Positions 13,970 through 23,627 of a DNA stretch of 64,000 bases are shown piece by piece (within the stretch, counting starts at the first letter, position 1; each line of letters opens with the position of its first letter). Under the pieces are notes generated by a model. The model made no database searches. It was not told where the DNA came from and worked only from the letters and a program-made list of their open reading frames with translations. The DNA is taken from positions 1,426,001 to 1,490,000 of the forward strand of contig NZ_CP154879.1 of the NCBI RefSeq assembly GCF_039614765.1. The letters run 5' to 3'. The stretch is from Castellaniella sp. MT123 (GTDB taxonomy: Bacteria; Pseudomonadota; Gammaproteobacteria; Burkholderiales; Burkholderiaceae_B). Made by a program: the position numbers and the translations under genes.

Positions 13970-15061
13970 ATGAATCGCCCTGCACACCCGCCCGGCTCCC
14001 TGCGCTGCGGCCTGGAATCCCTGGATCAATTCGACGAGATCATCGACGTCCGCACCCCGGCGGAATACGCCGACGACCACATCCCCGGCGCGATCAACGC
14101 GCCCGTCCTGAGCAACGAGGAACGCGTCCTGATCGGCACGATGTATGCCCAGGAATCCCCGTTCAAGGCCACGCGTCTGGGCGCCGCCCTGGTGGCGCGC
14201 CACATCGCCGGCTATCTCGAAACCCTGTTCGCGGATCGCCCCCAAAACTGGCGGCCACTGATCTACTGCTGGCGCGGCGGCAAGCGCTCCGGCTCCATGA
14301 CGACCTGGTTCAACCTGATCGGCTGGCGCGCGCGGCAGCTGGACGGCGGCTACAAGACCTGGCGTCGTCATGTGATCGACACCCTGGAAACGGCACCTGC
14401 CCGACTGAACTGCATCGTGCTGACCGGCCCGACCGGCTCGGGCAAGACACGGCTGCTGCAGGCCCTGGGCCAAGCAGGCGCCCAGATTCTGGACCTGGAA
14501 GGCCTGGCCCGCCATCGCGGGTCGTTGTTGGGCGATCTGCCTGAACAGCCACAACCCAGTCAGCGCGGCTTCGAATCGGCGCTGTTGCGCGCCATCGACG
14601 GCCTGGACCCGGCACACCCGGTCTTCATCGAGGCTGAAAGCCGCCGCATCGGCCAACTGAGCCTGCCCGATGCGCTGCTGCAGGCCATGCATGGCGGGCG
14701 CTGCGTGCGCGTGCAGGCCACGCTGCCGCAACGCATCGAATTCCTGCTGCAGGATTACCGCCACCTGTTCGACGCGCCGGACGCATTCAAGCAGACACTG
14801 GAACGGCTCGTGGGGCTGCACAGCCGGCAGACCATCCACGACTGGCAGACACTGATCGACGCCGACCGGCGCGCGGAGCTGTTCCAGGCGCTGGTCCAGG
14901 ACCACTACGATCCGGCCTACCGGCGCAGCAGCCACAGCCACTATGACGGGCTGGCACAAGCCCCCGTCTTCGACTACGACCCGACGGATGCCGATGGACG
15001 CCAGCAGGCACTGGCGCTGATGCGGCAGTGCGGCTTGCTCGTCCCAACTCCTGCTTCCTGA
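13970..15061 (+). CDS. mnmH: tRNA 2-selenouridine synthase
   Basis: The enzyme converts 2-thiouridine at the wobble base of tRNA-Lys, -Glu and -Gln to 2-selenouridine via a geranylated intermediate, using selenophosphate. It encodes 363 residues. The N-terminal rhodanese domain (about 15-135) carries the active-site Cys in 'LIYCWRGGKRSGSM'. The C-terminal P-loop domain begins 'VLTGPTGSGKTRLLQALG'. selD, which supplies selenophosphate, follows after 66 bases on the same strand. mnmA, whose 2-thiouridine is the substrate, is also in this window at 39976-41112. Confidence 0.93.
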   Translation: MNRPAHPPGSLRCGLESLDQFDEIIDVRTPAEYADDHIPGAINAPVLSNEERVLIGTMYAQESPFKATRLGAALVARHIAGYLETLFADRPQNWRPLIYCWRGGKRSGSMTTWFNLIGWRARQLDGGYKTWRRHVIDTLETAPARLNCIVLTGPTGSGKTRLLQALGQAGAQILDLEGLARHRGSLLGDLPEQPQPSQRGFESALLRAIDGLDPAHPVFIEAESRRIGQLSLPDALLQAMHGGRCVRVQATLPQRIEFLLQDYRHLFDAPDAFKQTLERLVGLHSRQTIHDWQTLIDADRRAELFQALVQDHYDPAYRRSSHSHYDGLAQAPVFDYDPTDADGRQQALALMRQCGLLVPTPAS

Positions 15062-15127
15062 TCGCAGCCTGACAGAAAACCGAATCCGCTACCACGAGCG
15101 GCCTGAAACACCTGGAACATCTCCATC

Positions 15128-16177
15128 ATGACCGAAACCACGACTCCTCGCCTGACATCCCTTTCCCACGGCGGGGGATGCGGCTGCAAAATCGCGCCCG
15201 ACGTGCTGGCCAGCCTGATGCGCAACGCCCTGCCCGCCAGTCTATTCCCCGATCTGCTGGTCGGCACACAGTCCTCGGACGACGCCGCCGTGTATCGCCT
15301 CAACGACGATCAGGCGCTGATCGCCACGACCGATTTTTTCATGCCTATCGTGGACGACCCCCATGACTTCGGCCGGATCGCGGCGACCAATGCGCTGTCC
15401 GATATCTACGCCATGGGCGGGCGCCCCATCATGGCGCTGGCCCTGGTGGGCATGCCCATCAACGTGCTGCCGCACGACACGATCGCAGCCGTGCTGGCGG
15501 GCGGCGCCTCGATCTGCCAGCAGGCGGGCATCCCCATCGCCGGCGGACACTCGATCGATTCGGTCGAGCCCATCTATGGCCTGGCCGTCATGGGCCTGGC
15601 CCACCCGGACCAGATCAAGCGCAACGACCAGGCGCAGGCCGGCGACATCCTGATCCTCAGCAAGCCGCTGGGGGTTGGCATCCTCTCGGCCGCGCTGAAG
15701 AAAAACCAACTCGACGACGCCGGCTATCAGGCCATGATCGGCAGCACCACCCGCCTGAATACCCCCGGCACCCGGCTCGCACAACTGCCCGCCGTGCATG
15801 CGCTCACCGACGTCACCGGCTTCGGCCTGCTGGGCCACACGCTGGAAATGTGCCGGGGATCGGGGCTGAGCGCCGAACTGGACTATGCGGCGCTGCCCTG
15901 GCTGGCGCCGGCACGGGACCTGGCACGGACAGGGATCCAGACAGGCGCGTCCGGGCGCAACTGGCGCGCCTGCCAGAGTGAGATCACGCTGGATGCCGGC
16001 CTGCCCGCAGAAGCCCAGGCGCTGCTCACCGACCCGCAGACCTCCGGCGGTCTGCTCATCGCCTGCGCCCCGGAAGCCGCCAACGAGGTCCTGACCCTGT
16101 TGCGCGCCGATGGCTTCGGCCAGGCTTCGCGGATCGGGCGACTCGGCGCTGGTGCGCCACACATTCGGGTATCCTGA
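15128..16177 (+). CDS. selD: Selenide, water dikinase (selenophosphate synthetase)
   Basis: The enzyme makes selenophosphate from selenide and ATP. It encodes 349 residues. The catalytic Cys18 and Lys21 are in '[14 protein letters not shown]', so this is the Cys form and not a selenoprotein. The Asp-rich ATP/Mg loop '[20 protein letters not shown]' and the AIR-synthase C-terminal '[15 protein letters not shown]' are intact. It probably forms an operon with mnmH. No selA, selB or tRNA-Sec is in the window, so the visible use of selenium is tRNA modification. Confidence 0.95.
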   Translation: MTETTTPRLTSLSHGGGCGCKIAPDVLASLMRNALPASLFPDLLVGTQSSDDAAVYRLNDDQALIATTDFFMPIVDDPHDFGRIAATNALSDIYAMGGRPIMALALVGMPINVLPHDTIAAVLAGGASICQQAGIPIAGGHSIDSVEPIYGLAVMGLAHPDQIKRNDQAQAGDILILSKPLGVGILSAALKKNQLDDAGYQAMIGSTTRLNTPGTRLAQLPAVHALTDVTGFGLLGHTLEMCRGSGLSAELDYAALPWLAPARDLARTGIQTGASGRNWRACQSEITLDAGLPAEAQALLTDPQTSGGLLIACAPEAANEVLTLLRADGFGQASRIGRLGAGAPHIRVS

Positions 16178-16206
16178 GCTTTCATCGTCCAAACCAGGGA
16201 TCCTCT

Positions 16207-17736
16207 ATGGCCGAGCCTCTGATCATCGCCCGCAACCCCGACTTCCAGGCGACCCTGCTGCCCCAGATGGCCAACCGGCACGGCTGCATCACCGGCGCCA
16301 CGGGGACTGGCAAAACCATCACCCTGCAGGTGCTGGCGGAATCTTTCTCCCGCATCGGCACCCCGGTCTTTCTGGCCGATGTGAAGGGCGACCTGGGCGG
16401 CATCTCCCAAACGGGCACCCCAACCGCGAAACTGACCCAGCGGCTGCAGTCCCTCGGTCTGCCGGAACCCGCCTGGGGCGCCTGCCCGACCACGCTGTGG
16501 GACATCTTCGGCGAACAGGGTCACCCCGTGCGCGCCACGGTGTCGGATCTGGGGCCGCTACTGCTCGCGCGCATGCTGGATCTGAACGACACACAGGAAG
16601 GCGTGCTGAACATGGCCTTCCGCGTCGCCGACGACGAAGGCCTGCTGGTGCTGGATCTGAAGGATCTGCGCACCATGCTGCAATACGTCGCCGACCACGC
16701 CAGCGAACTGCGTACCCGCTATGGTCAGGTCTCCGCGACCTCGATCGGCGCCATCCAGCGCAGCCTGCTGCGCCTGGAATCCGAAGGCGCTGAACAGTTC
16801 TTCGGCGAACCGATGCTGGACGTCTTCGACTGGATGCGTACCGACGCCCAGGGACACGGCATGGTGAACATCCTGGCGGCTGACCGCCTGATGCAGTCGC
16901 CGCGCCTGTATGCCGTGTTCCTGCTGTGGATGCTGGCCGACCTGTACGAGCGGCTGCCAGAGGCCGGCGACCTGGACAAACCCAAACTGGTGTTCTTCTT
17001 CGACGAGGCCCACCTGCTCTTCAAGGACGCCCCCAAGGCGCTGCTGGACAAGATCGAGCAGGTCGTACGCCTGATCCGCTCCAAAGGCGTCGGCGTCTAT
17101 TTCGTCACACAGAACCCTGCCGACATTCCGGACACGGTCCTGGGTCAGCTGGGCCACCGGGTGCAGCACGCCCTGCGCGCCTTCACACCCCGCGACCAGA
17201 AGGCCGTCAAGACGGCCGCGCAGACCATGCGGCCTCGTCCGGGCCTGGACATCGAAGCCGCCATCACGGAACTGGCCGTGGGCGAAGCCCTGGTATCGCT
17301 GCTGGACGCCAAAGGGCAGCCCGTCCCAACCGCGCGCGTCTGGATGGCTGCGCCGGGTAGCCGCATCGGCCCCGCGACCCCTGACGAGCGCCAGGCACTC
17401 CGGTCGGCATCCCTGGTGGGAGGCAAATACGACCAGGTGATGGACCGCGAATCCGCCTACGAGATCCTGCAGCGGCGCGCCCAGGGACCCGATGCGGCGG
17501 AACCAGGCGCGAACAGAACTTCCGGCGCAGGCCGGGGCGCGACGGAAAACGGCGCCTCCGGCCAGGACGCCGGCGGCATGGGCGGCGCGATCGGCGATTT
17601 CCTCTTCGGATCCACGGGGCCTCGCGGCGGTCATCGGGACGGTGTCGTCCAGTCCGTGGCCAGGAGCATGGTGCGCAATGCAGCCAACCAACTGGTGCGC
17701 GGCCTGCTGGGATCACTGGTGGGCCGTCGGCGCTGA
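16207..17736 (+). CDS. DUF853 / HerA-like ATPase (YjgR type)
   Basis: This encodes 509 residues. Walker A is '[18 protein letters not shown]', Walker B '[20 protein letters not shown]', and '[19 protein letters not shown]' fits a sensor region. This is the YjgR/DUF853 branch of HerA-FtsK-like ATPases, whose role is not settled. The C-terminal 80 residues are a Gly/Ala/Arg-rich low-complexity linker ending in a short helix ([19 protein letters not shown]), as usual for the family. It starts 29 bases after selD and precedes tag. Confidence 0.85.
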   Translation: MAEPLIIARNPDFQATLLPQMANRHGCITGATGTGKTITLQVLAESFSRIGTPVFLADVKGDLGGISQTGTPTAKLTQRLQSLGLPEPAWGACPTTLWDIFGEQGHPVRATVSDLGPLLLARMLDLNDTQEGVLNMAFRVADDEGLLVLDLKDLRTMLQYVADHASELRTRYGQVSATSIGAIQRSLLRLESEGAEQFFGEPMLDVFDWMRTDAQGHGMVNILAADRLMQSPRLYAVFLLWMLADLYERLPEAGDLDKPKLVFFFDEAHLLFKDAPKALLDKIEQVVRLIRSKGVGVYFVTQNPADIPDTVLGQLGHRVQHALRAFTPRDQKAVKTAAQTMRPRPGLDIEAAITELAVGEALVSLLDAKGQPVPTARVWMAAPGSRIGPATPDERQALRSASLVGGKYDQVMDRESAYEILQRRAQGPDAAEPGANRTSGAGRGATENGASGQDAGGMGGAIGDFLFGSTGPRGGHRDGVVQSVARSMVRNAANQLVRGLLGSLVGRRR

Positions 17737-17778
17737 TCGCCCCGGCCGACTCATTGCCCCGACCGGCATCCGACTCCC

Positions 17779-18402
17779 ATGCCCACTGCCGCTTCGCCCA
17801 CCCCCTCCCCGGTAGACATAGCCGGCGGCACCCCCGCGCGCTGCCGCTGGTGCACCGACGATCCGCTCTACATCCGCTATCACGACCAGGAATGGGGCGT
17901 GCCCTCGAGGAATCCGCATCATCTCTTCGAGATGCTGATCCTGGAAGCCTTTCAGGCCGGGCTGTCGTGGCTCACCATCCTGCGCCGGCGGGAAGCATTC
18001 CGGACGGCCCTGTTCGGATTCGATCCCCAGGCGCTGGCCCGCACCGATGCCGATTGGGTACAGGACCGGATGCGGGATACGAGCATCATCCGCAACCGCC
18101 TGAAGCTGCGGGCGGCGGGCACGAATGCGCGCGCCTGGCTGGCCTTGTCCGATCCGGTCGAACTGATCTGGTCGGTCGTCGACGGCCAGCCCAAAATCCA
18201 CGACTACGCTGGCGTTGAAGAGATCCCCACGGCGGGTCCCGAGGCTCAGGTGCTCAGCCGGCTGCTGAAGCGCCATGGCTTCACCTTCGTCGGTCCCACC
18301 ATCTGCCAAGCCTACCTGCAGTCGATCGGCTGCCTGATGGACCACACGACTAACTGCCACCGGCATGCCGAGCTGGCCGGCCCGCCACGACGCCGAACAT
18401 GA
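17779..18402 (+). CDS. tag: DNA-3-methyladenine glycosylase I
   Basis: This base-excision repair enzyme removes 3-methyladenine from alkylated DNA. It encodes 207 residues. It shows 'CRWCTDDPLYIRYHDQEWGV' with the N-terminal zinc Cys and His, 'HHLFEMLILEAFQAGLSW', the catalytic-region Glu, and the C-terminal 'VGPTICQAYLQSIGCLMD' with the 'DHTTNCHRH' zinc ligands. The HhH-type glycosylase fold is complete. The stop overlaps the DUF3293 gene by four bases. Confidence 0.93.
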   Translation: MPTAASPTPSPVDIAGGTPARCRWCTDDPLYIRYHDQEWGVPSRNPHHLFEMLILEAFQAGLSWLTILRRREAFRTALFGFDPQALARTDADWVQDRMRDTSIIRNRLKLRAAGTNARAWLALSDPVELIWSVVDGQPKIHDYAGVEEIPTAGPEAQVLSRLLKRHGFTFVGPTICQAYLQSIGCLMDHTTNCHRHAELAGPPRRRT

Positions 18403-18842
18403 CGCCCCTGGTACAAGCCTACCGGGATGCGCTCTATCGCATCGACGCCGCCCCGACCCTGACCCTGCGCATCGGATGGGCGGACCCGGACCTGGAAATG
18501 TTGCACCGGCGCCACAGCTGCGCGTGCAGTGTTTTCCTGACCGCTTGCAACCCGCGCAGCCGCAGGTTGCGGCCTGCGGCCAATGCCCGGCGCATGCGGG
18601 CCCTGCAGCGGACGCTGTCCCGGGAGGGTCGGGCCTGGCTTCCGGGACGAAGCATCGACCCACTGGGTTTATGGCCAGACGAGCCCAGCGCCTGGATTCC
18701 AGGCCTGCCGCTGCCCGAGGCGCTGAATCTGGCCCGCCGCTTCGGACAGAATGCGCTCGTCTGGTGTGCCGCGGACGGCATTGCGCGTCTGATCTGGGTT
18801 CGCCGGGGACCTGCCGGGCCCGCAGGGCTGAACGGGACCTGA
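18399..18842 (+). CDS. DUF3293 domain protein
   Basis: This encodes 147 residues with the family's pattern: an N-terminal 'TLTLRIGWADPDLEML', 'SVFLTACNPRSRRL', an Asn/Arg-rich middle, 'DPLGLWPDEPSAWIPGLPL' and the closing 'ARRFGQNALVWCAADGIARL'. The function is unknown. It is translationally coupled to tag by an ATGA overlap, which weakly suggests a DNA-repair link. Confidence 0.8.
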   Translation: MTPLVQAYRDALYRIDAAPTLTLRIGWADPDLEMLHRRHSCACSVFLTACNPRSRRLRPAANARRMRALQRTLSREGRAWLPGRSIDPLGLWPDEPSAWIPGLPLPEALNLARRFGQNALVWCAADGIARLIWVRRGPAGPAGLNGT

Positions 18843-18991
18843 ATCCGCGTCATTGCGCATTTTCATCGACAGTGGCTTGCACTAAAATCCGTCACGTAGT
18901 GCGTTTTGGGATCACAAACCGCGCCGGAATGCTTGGCAATTCGCCCATTCCCCCGCACCCGATCGAAAGCCGACATAAGGGTTTCATCATC

Positions 18992-20146
18992 ATGCGCAGC
19001 ACCTGCAAGATTCTGTTCCTCTCGCTCCTGGCCGCGGGCGGCCTCTCCACCGCGCAGGCCGCGGACATCAAGATCGGCATCGCCGAAGCGCTTTCGGGCC
19101 TGGCCGCGCAATACGGGCACTCCATCCGCAACGGCTTCGAACTCGCCGCCTCGGAAATCAACGCCGCCGGCGGCATCGACGGCAACAAGATCCAGTTCGT
19201 CGTCGAAGACGAGCGGGGCAAAAAAGAAGATGCGATCAACGCCTTCAAGAAACTCGTCTTCGCCGACAAAGTCCTGATGGTGTTCGGTCCGACCCTGTCC
19301 AATTCAGCCCAGGCGGCAGACCCCATCGCGCAATCCGCCAAGACCGTCGTCTTCGGCACCTCGAATACCGCGGACGGCATCACGTCGATCGGCAACTACG
19401 TCTTCCGCAATTCGGTCACCGAATCCGACGTGCTGCCGGTGACGCTTTCCGTTGCACAGCACAAGCTGAACCTGAAGAAAGTCGCCGTCCTGTATGGCAA
19501 CGACGATGTCTTCACCGTCAGCGGCTACGACAACTTCAAGAAGGCGCTGGCCGACCTGAAGATCCCCGTGACCACGACCGAAACGTTCGCCAAGGGCGAC
19601 GTCGACTTCAAGGCTCAGCTCACCAAGATCGCCAGCACGAATCCGGATGCCATCGTCCTGTCGGCGCTGCTGGCCGAGGGCGCGCCTATCATGGTCCAGG
19701 CCCGACAATTGGGAATCAAGGCGCCCTTCATCGGCGGCAACGGCATGAACTCGGTCAAGGTCTTCACCCTGGCTCCGGGCGCGTCGTCCAACGACCTGTG
19801 GGTCGGCAGCCCCTGGTCCATCGACAACAAGACGCCCGAAAACACCAAGTTCATCGCCGCCTACAAGACCAAGTTCAACGCGGACCCCGACCAGTTCTCG
19901 GCCCAGTCCTACGATGCCATGTACATCGTCGCGCAGGCCATGAAGCAGGTGAAATTCACCGGCGACCTGGCCGCCGAACGCGCCGCCCTGCGCAACGCAT
20001 TGCCCAGCGTCAAATGGACGGGAGCGACGGGCCCGTTCGAATTCGCCCAGGCCAAGAACAAGGCCGGACAACCGGCGGGCTATGACGCCAGGCAGACCGC
20101 CATCGTCAGCGTCACCCGCGATGGCAAATACGTCATCGAGAAATAA
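18992..20146 (+). CDS. ABC transporter periplasmic binding protein (Liv/HAAT type)
   Basis: This encodes 384 residues from the ATG at 18992; the open frame extends far upstream, but a signal peptide starts here (MRSTCKILFLSLLAAGGLST, cleaved after AQA). The mature protein begins ADIKIGIAEALSG and has the type-I periplasmic-binding fold with 'INAAGGIDGNKIQFVVEDER'. It captures a branched-chain amino acid or related ligand in the periplasm for the permease genes that follow. The exact ligand cannot be read from sequence. Confidence 0.9.
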   Translation: MRSTCKILFLSLLAAGGLSTAQAADIKIGIAEALSGLAAQYGHSIRNGFELAASEINAAGGIDGNKIQFVVEDERGKKEDAINAFKKLVFADKVLMVFGPTLSNSAQAADPIAQSAKTVVFGTSNTADGITSIGNYVFRNSVTESDVLPVTLSVAQHKLNLKKVAVLYGNDDVFTVSGYDNFKKALADLKIPVTTTETFAKGDVDFKAQLTKIASTNPDAIVLSALLAEGAPIMVQARQLGIKAPFIGGNGMNSVKVFTLAPGASSNDLWVGSPWSIDNKTPENTKFIAAYKTKFNADPDQFSAQSYDAMYIVAQAMKQVKFTGDLAAERAALRNALPSVKWTGATGPFEFAQAKNKAGQPAGYDARQTAIVSVTRDGKYVIEK

Positions 20147-20191
20147 CCCACCCCCCTCTCGCATCCGGCGCAACCACACAGGGATCCGGGC

Positions 20192-21073
20192 ATGCTGGCA
20201 CAACAACTGGTCAACGCCTTGTCCCTGGGCTGCGTCTACGCGCTCTTCGCCCTGGGCTTCACGCTGATTTTCGGCGTGCTCGACGTCATCAATCTGTCGC
20301 ATGGCGCGGTCTTCATGTCCGGATCCTATGCCGCCCTGTATTTGATCACCCGGCTGGGCCTGCCGCCGGCCGCCGGGCTCGTGGCCGCCTTCGCGGCTGC
20401 GGGCGCGCTCGGTGCCCTGATCGACCAGCTGGTGCTGCGGCCGCTGCGCAAGCGGGGCGCACCCCAGCTGATCCCCATGATCGCCACCATCGGGATCGCC
20501 ATCATCCTGACCAATGGCGCCCAGGGTATCTTCGGTCCGGACAACCAGCGCTTTCCCCATGGCACGGTCCCCAGCCAGACCCTGATCCTGGCCGGGGTGC
20601 GGATCACGGTGGTCGAGATCGGCATCATTTTCCTGTCGTTCGCCCTGATGGCGCTGCTCATGTTCATGCTGCGCCGCACGCGCCTGGGACGCGCCCTGCG
20701 CGCCGTGGCTGAATCCCCCAAGGCGGCCTCGCTGCTGGGCATTCATGTCGAACGCGTCTTCCTGACCACCTCGTTCGCCGCCGGCGGCCTGGGCGGCATC
20801 GCCGGGGTGCTCATCGGCCTGTATTCCGACGCGATCTATCCGCTGATGGGCGAGCCGATGCTGCAGAAAGGGATCGCCGTCGTCATCCTGGGGGGGCTGG
20901 GCAGCATCCCCGGCGCCCTGCTGGGCGGCATCTTCCTCGGGTTCTCCGAAGTCTTCTCTGTCGCATACATCGGCTCAACGATGCGCGACGCCGTGGCCTT
21001 TGGCCTGCTATTCCTGGTGCTGCTGCTGCGTCCACAAGGACTGTTCAGCAAAGCCACGCAACGCAAGGCATAA
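20192..21073 (+). CDS. Liv-type ABC permease (LivH family)
   Basis: This encodes 293 residues with about eight membrane helices. It begins LAQQLVNALSLGCVYALFAL with the typical 'TLIFGVLDVINLSHGAVFM' LivH signature, and has a permease coupling loop near 'ALRAVAESPKAASLLGIHVE'. It forms the heterodimeric membrane channel with the LivM protein encoded next, 13 bases downstream. Confidence 0.9.
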   Translation: MLAQQLVNALSLGCVYALFALGFTLIFGVLDVINLSHGAVFMSGSYAALYLITRLGLPPAAGLVAAFAAAGALGALIDQLVLRPLRKRGAPQLIPMIATIGIAIILTNGAQGIFGPDNQRFPHGTVPSQTLILAGVRITVVEIGIIFLSFALMALLMFMLRRTRLGRALRAVAESPKAASLLGIHVERVFLTTSFAAGGLGGIAGVLIGLYSDAIYPLMGEPMLQKGIAVVILGGLGSIPGALLGGIFLGFSEVFSVAYIGSTMRDAVAFGLLFLVLLLRPQGLFSKATQRKA

Positions 21074-21086
21074 GGGCCACAGCGAC

Positions 21087-21956
21087 ATGAGCGGCAATCT
21101 GACGACATTCTGGGATATCTACAGCAACCTCGTGCTTTCGCTGGGCACCAACGCCCTGCTGGCGCTCTCCATCTGGCTGACGCTGGATTGCGGGATGCTG
21201 TCCATCGCCAACGCGGCCTTCATGGGGATCGGCGCTTACGCATCCGCACTGATCACAGTCAATTTCGGCGCGCCTTTCCCTCTGGCCCTGGCTGCAGGCA
21301 TGCTGGCGCCCGCCCTGGCTGCGGCCATCATCGGACTGCCCACCATCCGCCTGTCCGGCGTCTATCTGGCGATGGCGACACTGGCCTTCGGCGAGGTCAT
21401 CCGGGTCATCATCCTCAACACGCAGTCGGTGACCGGCGGCGCACTGGGCCTGAACGGCATCCCGCAGCTGACGCAGTGGTGGCACGTCCTGCTGGCCGTC
21501 GTCGTCGTGATGCTGATCCTGTGGCGCCTCAGGATCTCGAAGATCGGCCGTGCGTTCGATGCAATCCGCGGCGACGAGACGGCCGCCAGCCTGATGGGTG
21601 TCAACATCGTCGCCAACAAGATACTGGCCTTCGTCCTGGGGGCCGCGATCGCCGGACTGGCAGGCGCCCTCAACGCCCACCTGACCTTCTTCATCGGGCC
21701 CGAGGAATACGGCTTCGGGCGGGCGGTCGACATCCTGACCATGACCATCCTGGGCGGGATCGGCGGGCTGACCGGGCCCGTGCTGGGCGGGATGATCGTC
21801 ACGCTGCTGCCCGAGGTCCTGCGCGGACTGGCCGGGTTCCGGCTGATCGCCAACGGTCTGATCCTGGTGCTGATCGTCCTGTTCCTGCCGCGCGGCATCT
21901 GGGACCCGGCACGCTACGCGCAATGGCTGCGCCGCGGAGACAGACGCCGTGCTTGA
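21087..21956 (+). CDS. Liv-type ABC permease (LivM family)
   Basis: This encodes 289 residues from the ATG at 21087. Hydrophobic helices include 'LDCGMLSIANAAFMGIGAYA', the LivM signature; the coupling helix region is 'AFDAIRGDETAASLMGVNIV', and 'TMTILGGIGGLTGPVLGG' lies near the end. Its last codons overlap the LivG start by eight bases, showing tight operon packing. Confidence 0.9.
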   Translation: MSGNLTTFWDIYSNLVLSLGTNALLALSIWLTLDCGMLSIANAAFMGIGAYASALITVNFGAPFPLALAAGMLAPALAAAIIGLPTIRLSGVYLAMATLAFGEVIRVIILNTQSVTGGALGLNGIPQLTQWWHVLLAVVVVMLILWRLRISKIGRAFDAIRGDETAASLMGVNIVANKILAFVLGAAIAGLAGALNAHLTFFIGPEEYGFGRAVDILTMTILGGIGGLTGPVLGGMIVTLLPEVLRGLAGFRLIANGLILVLIVLFLPRGIWDPARYAQWLRRGDRRRA

Positions 21957-22737
21957 ACTCTCCAACATCGCCCTGCATTTCGGCGGGCTGCAGGTGCTGC
22001 ACGATGTCAGCATCCAGGTGCCCCAAGGGTCCATCTTCGGTCTGATCGGCCCCAATGGCGCGGGCAAGACGACGATCTTCAACCTGATCACCGGGCTGCT
22101 CGCGCCGAATCAGGGCGCACTCTCATTCGACGGCCACGCGCTGCAAGGTCTCAAGCCGCACCAGATCACCCGCCTGGGCCTGGCGCGCACCTTCCAGAAC
22201 ATCCGGCTGTTCAAGGAAATGACCCTGCTGCAGAACGTCGTCGTCGGCGCCTACCGGCACATGCACTATGGGTTCGCCTCGCTGCTGCTGGGGTTGCCGG
22301 ATTATCGCCACCAGGAAGCCCGGGCGCGCGAGCGCGCCATGGAACTGCTCACCTGGATGAAACTCGACCATAAGGCGCAGGAACTCGCCGACCATCTGTC
22401 GTACGGGGAACAACGCCGCCTCGAACTGGCGCGGGCGCTCGCGACGGAGCCCCGGCTCCTGCTGCTGGACGAGCCCGTGGCCGGCATGAATACCGGCGAA
22501 CGCGCCGAACTGATGCACAACCTCCAAGGCATCCACGACCGCGGCTACACCATCCTGATGATCGAGCACGACATGCACTTCGTCATGGGCCTGTGCGACC
22601 GGATCGCCGTACTGAATTTCGGCCGGATCATCGCCGCGGGCGAGCCCCAATCCATCCGCGAGAACCCCGAAGTCATCGAAGCCTACCTGGGTCGCGACGA
22701 GGACGCCGATTCTCCGGCGCCAAAGGCCATGCCATGA
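21949..22737 (+). CDS. Liv-type ABC ATPase (LivG family)
   Basis: This encodes 262 residues from a GTG inside the end of the permease gene. Walker A is 'GPNGAGKTTIFNLITG', the signature 'LSYGEQRRLELARALATEP' and Walker B 'LLLLDEPVAGMNTGERAEL', with the H-loop in 'IEHDMHFVMGLCDRIAVLNF'. The C-terminal 'VIEAYLGRDED' is typical of LivG. It pairs with the LivF protein, whose ATG overlaps its stop. Confidence 0.92.
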   Translation: MLELSNIALHFGGLQVLHDVSIQVPQGSIFGLIGPNGAGKTTIFNLITGLLAPNQGALSFDGHALQGLKPHQITRLGLARTFQNIRLFKEMTLLQNVVVGAYRHMHYGFASLLLGLPDYRHQEARARERAMELLTWMKLDHKAQELADHLSYGEQRRLELARALATEPRLLLLDEPVAGMNTGERAELMHNLQGIHDRGYTILMIEHDMHFVMGLCDRIAVLNFGRIIAAGEPQSIRENPEVIEAYLGRDEDADSPAPKAMP

Positions 22738-23462
22738 CCGCGGCGCTCCAGGTCCGCGGCCTGATGGTCCGCTACGGCCACGTCGAAGCCGTTCGCGGCA
22801 TCGACTTCACGCTTGAACAGGGCGGAATCACAGCCCTGGTGGGCGCCAACGGAGCCGGCAAATCCACCACCCTGCTGGCGCTGTCCGGCCTGGTCCCCAA
22901 GGCGGCGGGGTCCGTCGTGTTCAACGGCGAGGACATCACTCGTCTTGCCCCCCACCAGATCGTCGCGCGCGGCATCATCCAGGTGCCCGAGGGGCGGGCC
23001 ATCCTGACGACCATGACGGTCCGTGAAAATCTTGAACTCGGCGCCTATCGCTGCGGCAACAATGGCGCGCCCAAGGATTTCGACTACGTCTTCGCGCTCT
23101 TTCCACGCCTGAAGGAACGGCTCGACGGGCTGGCCGGCAACCTGTCGGGCGGCGAACAGCAGATGCTGGCCATCGCCCGCGCGCTCATGGCCAAGCCGCG
23201 CCTGCTGCTGCTCGACGAGCCCTCCATGGGCCTGGCTCCCCTCCTCGTCCAAGAGATCTTCCATGCCCTGCGCGCCATCAATGCCGACGGGCTGACGCTC
23301 TTTCTGGTGGAACAGAACGTCCGTCAGGCGCTCAGAATCGCGCAGCAAGGCTACGTCCTGGAAAACGGCAACCTGGCGCTCTCGGGCTCCGGGGCCGAGC
23401 TGCTAAACGACCCGCGCGTCCTGCATGCCTATCTGGGTGTGGTATCTCAGGGTAATTACTAA
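22734..23462 (+). CDS. Liv-type ABC ATPase (LivF family)
   Basis: This encodes 242 residues from the ATG at 22734, overlapping the LivG stop (ATGA). Walker A is 'GANGAGKSTTLLALSG', the signature 'NLSGGEQQMLAIARALMAKP' and Walker B 'LLLLDEPSMGLAPLLVQEIF'. 'IIQVPEGRAILTTMTVRENL' is a LivF hallmark. It completes a five-gene importer; terminators follow at once. Confidence 0.92.
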   Translation: MTAALQVRGLMVRYGHVEAVRGIDFTLEQGGITALVGANGAGKSTTLLALSGLVPKAAGSVVFNGEDITRLAPHQIVARGIIQVPEGRAILTTMTVRENLELGAYRCGNNGAPKDFDYVFALFPRLKERLDGLAGNLSGGEQQMLAIARALMAKPRLLLLDEPSMGLAPLLVQEIFHALRAINADGLTLFLVEQNVRQALRIAQQGYVLENGNLALSGSGAELLNDPRVLHAYLGVVSQGNY

Positions 23463-23497
23463 TGCAATCCAGGCTGCGGATTTCTATACTGAAGGCG

Positions 23498-23612
23498 CTA
23501 CCAGAGTGGTAGTTTTTCATCGCCTTTGCGGCGGTGATCTGGCACTGCGCCCATGCAGTGCTTACCGCCCCAGCGGCGGTAGGGCCCCACCAAAAGGTGG
23601 GGCCTTTACGTT
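23498..23612 (+). terminator. Cluster of four stem-loops after the Liv operon
   Basis: In order: CTACCA-gag-TGGTAG followed by five T (23498-23517); GCACTGC/GCAGTGC (23542-23561); TACCGCC/GGCGGTA (23563-23581); and GGCCCCACC-aaaa-GGTGGGGCC followed by TTTACGTTTTT (23583-23612). The first and last are good intrinsic terminators. The cluster lies between convergent genes, so it probably stops transcription from both sides, but the middle part could be a small structured RNA. Confidence 0.65.
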
Positions 23613-23627
23613 TTTGCAGTTTTACGT

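Noticed and set aside
18365-18991. Upstream extension of the Liv binding protein frame (209 codons)
   Set aside because: It overlaps tag and DUF3293 in another frame, and a clear signal peptide begins at 18992.
19304-20746. A 480-codon open frame on the minus strand
   Set aside because: It lies antisense to the binding-protein and LivH genes, with low-complexity Gln/Gly/Asp/Arg composition and no recognisable domain.
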